Positions 32,865 through 42,814 of a DNA stretch of 64,000 bases are shown piece after piece. This DNA is from Raphanus sativus (lineage: Eukaryota; Streptophyta; Magnoliopsida; Brassicales; Brassicaceae). How positions within the stretch are numbered: the first letter of the stretch is position 1; each line of letters begins with the position of its first letter. A program made the position numbers and the translations under genes. Location of the stretch: positions 14,234,494 through 14,298,493 of the forward strand of contig NC_079518.1 in assembly GCF_000801105.2 (NCBI RefSeq), read 5' to 3'. The notes beneath the pieces were generated by a model that saw only the letters and a list, made by a program, of their open reading frames with translations, did not search any database and was not told the origin of the DNA.

Positions 32865-33401
32865 AGTAAGACCCCAGGGCGTTCTAGGGGATCTATCGGA
32901 TTCAATTTGGTTGACTCGAATTTTGAGTACTATGCGCATAAGTTCTCTTCAAGTTTTACTAATTATCGGGTTGGCTTCAGTTTGGTTCCTTCCGGGTTCG
33001 GTTCTCAGATTATAACCAATGTCTGAAATTTCCAAAAATATGTTTAAAAAAAACCTTTAAAAGTTTTACAAAATATATTAAATTATTCATTAATCTAAAT
33101 ATTTTTAACACTGGTCAAATCCATACAGCATCATATATAGATATGATGATAAACTACTTGCAACATATGTGATATCGATGAATAGGTTCACGGACAATGA
33201 TTCCATGATGTAGCTCTCCCATAACATTGGATCGACGAATGGTTTTGCATGTACGCCATCTTCAATGGACATGCTCTCTCAGCAGGCACATGATCACAAC
33301 GAATGGCTCTACCTGCAGCAGCACACTATAACCTTCGAAAAGTCTTGCATCCTATAACTTCAAAAAGCTGCATCCTCTGGTAATCGAAACCCAAATCTGA
33401 T
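32865..33401. other. Repeat-rich spacer and truncated SINE-like body
   Basis: 32870-33115 has GGTTCGG-like AT-rich repeat. 33115-33401 equals the body of the SINE-like unit described at 38770-39105, but cut before its A-box by the duplication breakpoint. Confidence 0.5.
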
Positions 33402-35158
33402 ACTAAACCCTAAACCCTAAACTCTATACCCTAAATTCTAAATACTAAACCCTAAACCCTTGGGGAAAGCCTGAACCCTTGGGCAAATCCTATACCCTAA
33501 ATCGTTAATCTTAAACCCTAAACCCTACCCTTAATCATAAACCATAATATTAAACCCTAAATTCTGAACACGAAACCCTAAACCCTAAACTCTTTGACAA
33601 ATATTAAATCATAAACTCTTAATCCTAAACCATGACCATTTTGGAATTTAGGATTTAGGGTTTAGTATTAGGGGTTATGATTTATGGTTTAGGGATTATG
33701 ATTTAGTTTATGATTTAAGGTTTGGTTTAAATTTAAGGGTTTAGGGTATAGGATTTACTCAAGGGTTCAGGCTTTTCCCAAGGGTTTAGGGTTTAGTATT
33801 TAGAATTTAAGGTTTAGGGTTTAGAATTTAGGGTTTAGGGTTTAGTATTTTTTGATGGATTTATCAATAATAAAAAGAATATATTTTTTTGATAATTGCT
33901 ATTATTTTTTATTTATCTAAAAACATAATTTTATTTATTAAATTCTTATTACTTGGTTTCCTTTTTTAAGAGATATCAAATCTCAGTTAACTAATTCCTA
34001 TTGGTGGGTGAATGTAGAGGTTCACCTTAAGGGATGAAGCTAAGTTTTGTTCATTTTGTTTTTGAACAAAACTTACCTTCACCCCCTAAGGTGAACCTCT
34101 ACATTCACCCACCAATAAGAATTAGTTAATTGAGATTTGATATTTCTTAAAAAAAGAAACCAAGTAATAAGAATTTAATGAAATAAAATTATGTTTTTAG
34201 ATAAATAAAAAATAGTAACAATTATTAAAAAATATATTTTTTTAATATTGATAAATCCGTCAGAAAATACTAAATCCTAAACTCTAAATTCTAAACCCTA
34301 AACCTTAAATTTTAAATACTAACCCCTAAACCCTTGGGAAAAGTCTGAATCCTTGGACAAATCCTATACCCTAAACCCTTAAATTTAAACCAAATCTTGA
34401 ATCATAAACTAAATCCTAATCCCTAAACCCTAAATCATAACCCCTAATACTAAACCCTAAATTCTAAATTCTAAAATGGTTTATGGTTTAGGATTAAGGG
34501 TTTAAGATTTAATATTTGTCAAAGAGTTTAAGGTTTAGGGTTTCGTGTTTAAAATTTAGGGTTTAATATTATGGTTTATGATTAAGGATTTAGGGTTTAA
34601 GATTAACGATTTAGGGTATAGGATTTGTCCAAGGGTTCAGGCTTTTCCCAAGGGTTTAAGATTTAGTATTTAAAATTTAAGGTTTAAAGTTTAGTATTTT
34701 CTGACAGATTTATCAAATATTAAATTTTTTTTTTATTATAATTGCTACTATTTTTTATTTATCTTAAAACATAATTTTATTTCATTAAATTCTTATTATT
34801 TGGTTTCCTTTTTTAAAAGATATCAAATTTCAATTAACTAATTCATATTGGTGGGTGAATGTAGAGGTTCAACTTAGGGAGTGAAGCTAAGTTTTGTTCA
34901 AACAAAATCTACTGGAGTCAAAATGATATACATATAAAATTACTGAAAGATTTACAACACTCAAATGGGTCAAACTATTAAAAATGAATCAATTAATCAG
35001 TGTGTAGTTACAGTTATATGCCTATACTCAATAAAATTTTAGAATTGACATGGATCAGTTGACCCATATGGTTATTTGTTGGCTCCGTCACTGTATATAG
35101 GTATATATTAAATCATTAAACAACTACGAACAACTTCACAATCTAATATACCATAAAA

Positions 35159-36298
35159 ATGGATAATCAAATACGTTACACATCACTTTTCATATTGATT
35201 GACTTCATAGCTACAGCTAGGGGTGGGCATTTTATCCGTGAAATTTGATTCGATTCGTTATCCGTTACTATTCGATCCGAAAATTCCGAATATCCGTAAG
35301 CTTTCGAAGCAAAGCAAATACTAAAATTTAATATCCGTTAATATCGAAGCAAATCACAAATACTAAAATTTTGGGAAGCGAATATCCGATCCGATCCGTC
35401 AATATATAAATACATGTATATTTTGATTATATTTAAAATTTTAATTGTATAAAATTATTATTCTAACATATGATTTGACAGATTCTATTCATATTATTAC
35501 TTATATAAAAATATTACATAAAAGGAAAAAAACATTTATGACAATTATAATTTTTTTCTTCAGTTTTGTGTTATTATAATTGTTAATTAAGTTTAAAATT
35601 TTACAAAATATGTAGATTCATTGTATCTTTTAATTTTTATCCTTTATATCATGCAAAAAAAAATATTTTCCAAAAAAAATTTGTATCAAATTTTTAAGAT
35701 TATTTGTATTAATCAAAACAAATGAGATATCCGTAAGTATCCGCAAATATCCGCAAATATCTATTTATTTTCCGGATATCCGTTTTTCCGAATATCCGTA
35801 TTTTTCCGAATCAAAGCAAATCGGAAAATTAGATATCCGTAACATTCGAAGCAAATCACAAATACCTTCAAAAACCCGGATATCCGATCCGTGCCCAGGC
35901 CTAGCTACAGCTATCACAGGCTGACACAAGAAACAACATTCCTGTTGCAAACGATCCATCATTAACATCAACAAAAGATGGCTTTAACTAGAAAACATCA
36001 ACGATATATATTGGTGGAACAGTAATGTTGCCTTATCATTGTAAATCAAAGGCGATGATTTTGGTGAAAAGAGTTTGCAACCGGGTGGGTCGTGGTCATT
36101 TGTTTTTCTGTTCTTTTGCGTTGCCAAATGGAAGGTATTATTTCAACATATATAGATACCACCGAGATAGTGCCGGCGATGACTAGTACCCAAATTTCGT
36201 GTGGAAGATAAGACTAGCCGCACTTTGTAGGTTTTATCCGTGAAACTAAGCGGTTTCATATTTGTTTTCTATGGAACAAAAATAAGTCATTGTATTGA
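35159..36298 (+). pseudogene. SPH pseudogene, unit 2 copy, with hAT insertion
   Basis: Same reading and same lesions as 30186-30631, so it was already dead when duplicated. It is now also split after the signal-peptide codons by the 35218-35903 element. Confidence 0.85.
35218..35903. mobile_element. hAT-like nonautonomous element, 686 bp
   Basis: Ends TAGGGGTGGGCA and, reverse-complemented, TAGGCCTGGGCA. Perfect 8-bp duplication GCTACAGC (35210-35217 and 35904-35911); unit 1 shows the empty site with one GCTACAGC at 30237-30244. A 10-bp reading (AGCTACAGCT with shorter termini) is possible and would suggest a MULE instead. Interior has ATATCCG-type repeats at both ends. Confidence 0.88.
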
Positions 36299-36906
36299 CA
36301 AATACATAGCCAATATGAATGTAATCTGTTTGTCTTTTTTATGACTCACGCGCTTGAAACATAATATAAAACAGAAATACCATTTTTTCTCTTATTTCAA
36401 CTTTTATAAGTTGATAACTGTTGATATGTTTACATCTACTCTGACTCGGTATAACTATAAAAGAGTTTAAAGTTCTAAAGAAAAACTATAAGAGAGTCAG
36501 GATGTCAACAGTATATGATGCTTTTTATATGCATTGCGGCTTTCAGTTTTATCATTATTGTTTCTAAACCCGCAACCATTAACTTTTGTTCGTAGATATA
36601 ATCTCTATGATATTATTTGAGAAGTTTAATTTCTTAAGTATCGTGTTTACGTTAATTTTTATAATGGTTATTGACAACTGATATATTTAATGAATTAAAA
36701 ATAGTATATCTAAGTTTCATTATTAAATAATTATTTAACAATTTCTGTCAACTAGATTTTTAATTTCATTTTCATATTTTGCAAGTAACATATAGAAAAA
36801 ATCTCTAAAATATTTTTTGAGAAGTTTTCCTACGTGTCTTGTTCACATTAATTCTTACGATGATTACTTATAGACATACATTTAATGAATTAATAATATT
36901 ATATCA

Positions 36907-36928
36907 CTAGGATCATGCGCTTTGCGCA
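36907..36928 (-). mobile_element. Helitron 3' terminus (minus strand), unit 2
   Basis: Copy of 31240-31261, with the same hairpin and CTAG end. Confidence 0.6.
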
Positions 36929-37213
36929 GGGTGATCTTAAATAATAAAAATTATTAATATATAGTATTGAAAAATTAAATATGTATATGTGTGAATTTTT
37001 TTAATATGCATACAGTTATGTTTTTTACATAATCATCTATATATTGAGCAGAGCATTTTTAATTTTAAGTGTGGATTGAAATTTATTTTGAATTTATGAT
37101 GAGTCTGATCGATTTGAGCTTAAAAATTTTTATCACCTTGTTTGTACCTATAAAACCGTAATGTGATCATCAAGTGGATTTTTATTACCTTGTTTATACC
37201 TATTTTCATGGTT

Positions 37214-37497
37214 ATTCTCCAATGGTATTCTATAATTTCCACTATAAAATAGTGCAACTCTATTATGGAGTTAAATTTGCTCCAATAGTTTACTCTATAA
37301 TAGAGTTACACTATAATAGAGTGAGATATAGAGTAATACTGTTTTTTCACTCTAAACATAGAGTTAAAAAAACAATATTCCTTTATATTCCACTCTATTA
37401 TAGAGTAAACCATTAGAGCAAATCCAACTCTATAATAGAGTTATACTATTATAGAGTGAAATATAGAGAAAATTATAGAGCACCATTGGAGATGATC
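37214..37497. mobile_element. Harbinger-like MITE, unit 2
   Basis: Copy of 31546-31840, about 11 bp shorter through loss of one TTCCTTTATA repeat. Confidence 0.7.
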
Positions 37498-37716
37498 TAA
37501 GCAAAGATTTGTCCTTGTACCCTTATTTGGTTTGGTAGATTTACATTTCATAATCCAAATATATTCATTCATATTTATTTGTAATCTTAAAAATTATAGA
37601 TTTAATGTGGTTTACTGGTTGGTTATATCTACAATATATTTGTTTATTAATGGAGTTTAAATATAATTCTTGAATACAATTGGGCCACACAAACAAAACT
37701 TATACATAAAGATACT

Positions 37717-38516
37717 TGTAACGCCCCGACCACCCATGGCTAATGGGTCATCCACGCCCGCTTTCTCGGCCCGTGACCCCATCCCATCCGACGGTCGGTT
37801 GTTAATTTTTTTAAGGCTCGAAATCATTGTTTACTGACCCTGCAATCACCACATGACCTTTCTCCGTGCTTTGGCCTCACTTACACGGTATCACAAATCA
37901 CTTCCCGATAAGTCATCCATTCTTTCACTACTCTAGCCCAAGCACGCTTAACTCTGGAGTTCTAAACGCATGTGTGACGGAAAAAGTAAGTCAACTTTGG
38001 TGACATAGGTAGCCAAATTAATTCTCTTAAGCTTTTTTCACATATCCCAACTCGGGATGTTACAATTCATCCCTTCTCAAAGAACGCAACATCCTCGTTG
38101 CGCCCCACAACAGGTCTCAAGACGCCTCTCAGGTCAGAACTAGACGGTTAACCAGCTCTAATACCACTTGTAACGCCCGACCGCCCACGGCTAATGGGCC
38201 ATCCACGCCGGCTCTCTCGGCCCGTGGGCCCCATCCCATCTGACGGTCGGTCGTTAATCTTTTTAAGGCTCGAAATCATTGTTTACTGACCCTGCAATCA
38301 CCACATGACCCTTCCCGTGCTTTGGCCTCAATTACACGGTATCGCGAATCACTTCCTGATAGGTCACCCATCATTTCACTACTCCAGCCCAAGCACGCTT
38401 AACTCTGGAGTTCTAAACGGATGTGTGACGGAAAAGGTAAGTCAACTTTGGTGACATAGGTAGCCAAATCAATTCTCTTAAGCCTTTTTTCACATATCAC
38501 AACTCGGGATGTTACA
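37717..38516 (-). mobile_element. Cassandra-type TRIM, unit 2
   Basis: Copy of 32060-32859 with the same LTR boundaries, primer-binding site and ATACT flanks. Present by duplication of the locus, not by a second insertion. Confidence 0.93.
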
Positions 38517-38769
38517 ATACTAGTAAGACCCCAGGGCGTTCCAGGGGATCTATCGGATTCAATTTGGTTGACTCGAATTTTGAGTACTATGCGCATAAGT
38601 TCTCTTCAAGTTTTACTAATTATCGGGTTGGCTTCAGTTTGGTTCCTTCCGGGTTCGGTTCTCAGATTATAACCAATGTCTGAAATTTCCCAAAATATGT
38701 TTAAAAAAAACCTTTAAAAGTTTGACAAAATATATTAAATTATTCATTAATCTAAATATTTTTAACACT

Positions 38770-39105
38770 GGTCAAATCCATACAGCATCATATATAGATA
38801 TGATGATAAACTACATGCAACATATGTGATATCGATGAATAGGTTCACGGACAATGATTCCATGATGTAGCTCTCCCCATAACATTGGATCGACGAATGG
38901 TTTTGCATGTACGCCATCTTCAATGGACATGCTCTCTCAGCAGGCACATGATCACAACGAATGGCTCTACCTGCAGCAGCACACTATAACCTTCGAAAAG
39001 TCTTGCATCCTATAACTTCAAAAAGCTGCATCCTCTGGTAATCGAAACCCAAATCTGATGCAAGAGCCTTTTAAACCTTAACCACTAGGACACGGTGCTT
39101 TCACA
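38770..39105 (-). mobile_element. SINE-like element with tRNA-like head
   Basis: On the minus strand GTCCTAGTGGTTAAGG (about 39100-39085) resembles a tRNA A-box and GGGTTTCGATTACC (about 39053-39040) a B-box, followed by about 270 bp of body. The tail and target duplication were not identified. Confidence 0.45.
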
Positions 39106-39864
39106 TTCACAAATCTAGTTTAAAACTACTTAAACTACGTAAACTAACTAAAGTTATTCAAACTATCAAATTAAACAAATTAAAAAATCATTAGATGCTC
39201 TGAAACATCTTAATACCTTAACATTAACATATATAAAAACATTAACATTTGTTACTAATTTCGGATATTTCAGATCCTAATTCAGATTTCGGTTCATTCG
39301 GGTTAACCAAATCTCAAAATACCAAATCTAATCCTGTTCGGATATTTTTGTATAACTATTCAGATCGACGGGACTGGTCTTGAACCCATACGTGAGAAAT
39401 ATCCGTAAGGGGTCTACAATTTTTGTAGTTTTTAAGGCCAATATTTTTCTTTGGTTATTAGCAGAAAATATAAATAGGATTCCTAGAAGTATTTCAAACC
39501 TATAACAAAATAAAATCTTGAATATTTTTTCTTTATTTATATAAAGAAAACAAAGAGTTAACTTTCAAAACTAGAAATATTGTTCTAAGGGTAGTTGCAA
39601 TTTAATTTTAATTCAAAATTATTTTATTTATTATTTATACCTATATATATATTTTCGTTTCGGATCCGAAATATTTCAGAACCAACACTGTGGATTGGGT
39701 TTCGGTTTTTTCGGTTTGCGTTAAGGTAGGGAGTTCCGTTTAAGTAAAAGCAGCCAGGACTAATCCCAGCTATCGTTTTTGTACCGCGTCCATATAAAAG
39801 CATCATATAGTAGTGAGATCCCAGCTATGAACAATTATCAATTTATAAAAAAAAAACTGAAATA
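39106..39864. other. AT-rich spacer, no gene
   Basis: Short repeats of TAAACTACTTAAACTACGTA type and a GGTTTCGG-like tract at 39650-39720. No coding or RNA feature seen. Confidence 0.4.
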
Positions 39865-40080
39865 ACATAAATAATGGTTTATTTTAAATTATGTTTGAAG
39901 CTCGCGAGCCATATACAAACATAAACGCATAACATTTGTCTCGGCTATGTCTTTGATTTGTCAATTACAAGGACATAAATAATGGTTTATTTTAAATTAT
40001 GTTTGAAGCTCGCGAGCCATATACAAACATAAACGCATAACATTTGTCTCGGCTATGTCTTTGATTTGTCAATTACAAGG
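39865..40080. repeat. 108-bp tandem duplication at the end of the SPH gene
   Basis: Units 39865-39972 and 39973-40080 are identical as read. The right unit holds the stop codon and last codons of the minus-strand SPH gene; the left unit is an extra copy in its 3' UTR. Confidence 0.92.
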
Positions 40081-40555
40081 ACTTATTTTTATTCCATGGA
40101 TAACAAAGATCAAAATGATTAGTTATCTTGTTATGTCTACAAGGTCCGTGCGATCTTATCTCCCACACACAATTATTGCACCAGAATTCGCCGGAACTAT
40201 CTCGGGGCTCTTTATATATGTCGAACCAATACCTTCCAATATTTGGCAATACAAAATAACAGAAAAATAATGACCTTCCAAATATCTGACGCCGGAAACT
40301 AAAAGACCACGAGCTATCCACTAGCAAACTTCTTTCACCAAAATCATCGTCTTTTGATTTACAATGATACGATATTGTACTACCAATTTCGTTGATGATT
40401 TGAACAGTTTTTTTTGCATAAGGATTAGACGCATATGTTGGTAGTGATGGACCATCTGGAACTGGAATGTTGTTGTTTGTGCCCGCATTTGATGAATATG
40501 TAGTTATGAAGATAATCAATATGAATAAGGAAGGGGAGCGTTTTGGAATATCCAT
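40073..40555 (-). CDS. S-protein homologue (self-incompatibility S1 family), secreted
   Basis: Single exon on the minus strand. MDIPKRSPSLFILIIFITTY at 40555 was chosen as start because it aligns with the starts of the other SPH copies; an in-frame upstream ATG adds MLLATLSYTTQ. It gives 160 residues, with a signal peptide ending near SSNA. Mature features: VQIINEIG, SYHCKSKDDDFGER, SWSFSFRRQIFGRSLFFCYF, FWCNNCVWEIRSHGPCR and FDLCYPWNKNKSL. All cysteines of the 25288 copy are kept. A TATATAA-like element lies at 40595-40605. It is inverted relative to the rest of the cluster. Role unknown, as for most family members. Confidence 0.9.
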   Translation of the reverse strand: MDIPKRSPSLFILIIFITTYSSNAGTNNNIPVPDGPSLPTYASNPYAKKTVQIINEIGSTISYHCKSKDDDFGERSLLVDSSWSFSFRRQIFGRSLFFCYFVLPNIGRYWFDIYKEPRDSSGEFWCNNCVWEIRSHGPCRHNKITNHFDLCYPWNKNKSL

Positions 40556-40749
40556 TTGGGTGGTATAGGACAGTGTAGCTAACAACATGATGTTGTTTAT
40601 ATAATTACATATAAAATAATGCTAATGTATTATGACACAGAGTCAACGATCATTTATATTTCTCTCCGTAAATATATTATACGAATATTATTTTTCTTAA
40701 ATTAACGTATATGGTCAAACTTTTTAGTCAAGAAACGTTAGATAATTAA

Positions 40750-42640
40750 CTTTTAGGGGATGTATTCAATTTAACATTTAATGTGATTTAATTTTAATGA
40801 AGTTTTAGATGATTTTAATAAGTTGTAGAGATTTAGGGGATGTATTGAATTGAAGATTTTAAAGAGTTTTGGGATTTTCTTAAAATCCTATGTTATTCAA
40901 CTGATGATTTTAAAAAGAAAAATCAAATCAAGTGTTATTGAATATGAAGTTTATGTGAATTTTTTTATAATCACTTGAAATCTTCTGTTATTCAATTAAT
41001 AATTTATAAAACTTAAATCAAATCCAGTGTTATTCAATACCAAACATATACCAAACAATATTTTAAAGTAAAAACGTGTGAAAGGGATTTTAGGATCCTT
41101 TGCATTAGTTTTTAGTGTAAAATCATCCCAGAAGAATACCACCTCTATGGATGTTATTTGTGGAGAGACCCATAAGAAATTACGGAAACATTTCGGATCC
41201 ATACCACCTCTATGGATGTTATTTGTGGAGAGACCCATAAGAAATTACGGAAACATTTCGGATCCATATTTTCTTATGTTAAATCTGATACAAGTTCTCC
41301 TTCTCTATAATTAATCATTCTCATTGGATTTTTCAATGGAGTTATGGCTTCAAATAAAAATAAATAGTTTAATCAAACAGATTTCACTGATGTTTTAGGT
41401 CCTAGTGATTAATTTACATTGACGATGCTGTGAGAAATATCAGAGAAGAAAACTACAATAATTGACATTGACATCGATGATACAATTCTAGGTCCCAGTG
41501 ATAAGGTATAATTTTGTAAACTGCAGGCTTTTGCAGGTTCAAGACCCCTTGGAGTTCTGATCTAAGGACTAATCGACACTTTTTCAGTCTTGTGGAAGAA
41601 AACAGAACAATGACCTGAGATCAATCGATGCAAATGGTTTATGCTAACTGATTTTTGAGGTAACTACTTGTTCTTTACAGAAACTAAAACATGACTATTA
41701 CTTTACATAAGCAGAAAGAAAAGCTTTGTACTTTAAGATCGCTGATTCTGTTTTGTGCACAACATCTTCTGCAGCTTAAATATTTTGAGACAGTACTGAA
41801 TCTTTATTTTACAAATGATGCAACTGTGTCTCTTAAACTCTACAAGGAACCGTGTTGGAGATTGCTACAGAGAGACCACTCCAGGGCATTATCGCAGACG
41901 AACTCGTGGCAGAAAAGATAAAGTTTCAGATGACAAACAAAGTCATCTGTTTCAACAAGTATATTTGATCAGATGACCCCCTCGTAACCATCTTTTTGTT
42001 TTCCTTAATCTTTCCAACAAGTATATTATCCAACTTCAATCTATGATTTGCTTTGTTGTGTGATGTCTTAATTTGTTTTTGTTGTGAGGTCAGGCTTTAC
42101 CGAAACACGACTTGCTACAAACAAGAGTTGGAGAGAACTGATGGCCAAGTACCAAATTATCATTTCAAATACTCTAAACAATTCCAAAATTTTCAGAAAA
42201 AAATATTTTACCAAATCAGCTATGACTTTTATTTTTATTTTAAACATTTTACTAAAATCACTTAAATAACTTCAAAACTCACCTAAATCCCACTAAAATT
42301 AAACCACTCTAAAATCTCCAAAAATCTTTAGTTCAATACACCCCTTTAGTTGATTTTTATTAAACTACTCTAGAATATCACCTAAAACAATGAGATTTGA
42401 GTTTTATTTTTAAAAAAACGAAGAAACTCCATCTAAACACCCTAAAATCACCTCAAAACTTTAAAACTCCACAACTTAAAATATTTTCAATAACATTGGA
42501 TTTCAGAATACTTTACGAAATGTCAAGTTCAATAACAGTGAATTTTAAATGAGTTTTTAAAATTCATGTTTGAATAACAGTGGATTTGTCATTTTAATAC
42601 AAATCACATGAAACTCTCGGTTGAATACACTCCCCCTTAG
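40750..42640. mobile_element. Nested terminal-inverted-repeat elements
   Basis: Outer ends AGGGGATGTATTCAATTT (40755) and, reverse-complemented, AGGGGGAGTGTATTCAACCG (42638). Inner ends TTAGGGGATGTATTGAATTG (40834) and AAAGGGGTGTATTGAACTAA (42347). Both pairs continue as long imperfect inverted repeats with AAAATCTTCAA-type motifs. No transposase; 41690-41920 is an open frame without motif. The superfamily is not settled. Flanks share the 30-bp AGTCAAG..ACGTTAGATAATT block. Confidence 0.6.
41132..41268. repeat. Two tandem copies of a 68-bp unit
   Basis: The unit ACCACCTCTATGGATGTTAT...TTTCGGATCCAT is repeated twice in direct orientation inside the inner element. Confidence 0.9.
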
Positions 42641-42814
42641 TCAAGTATACGTTAGATAATTAACTTTTAGTCAAGGCGCGATACGTTATAACAACCCTTT
42701 TCAGAACAGGTGATCTCGGTTACATCATGATTCATTTTTTGCAAGTTTTAAAACTTAAAGTAAAAGCTTATTATGCAAAAGCTCATTTTTGATGGAATGT
42801 ATTTTTTTCGGTTC

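Larger units (their letters stand above)
28431..33401. repeat. Tandem duplication, unit 1 (4971 bp)
   Basis: Matches 33402-39059 almost base for base apart from the 686-bp insertion in unit 2 and small indels. The junction at 33401/33402 joins ...AATCTGAT to ACTAAACCC, sharing only the 2-bp AT with the other boundaries. Confidence 0.92.
33402..39059. repeat. Tandem duplication, unit 2 (5658 bp)
   Basis: Second copy of 28431-33401, holding the right part of the 1.9-kb hAT, the SPH pseudogene, the Helitron end, MITE, Cassandra TRIM and SINE-like body. It differs mainly by the 686-bp hAT-like insertion with its 8-bp duplication at 35210-35911. Confidence 0.92.

Noticed and set aside
41691..41921. 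Open frame of 76 codons as a gene
   Set aside because: Lies inside the nested inverted-repeat element and shows no motif or coding bias.
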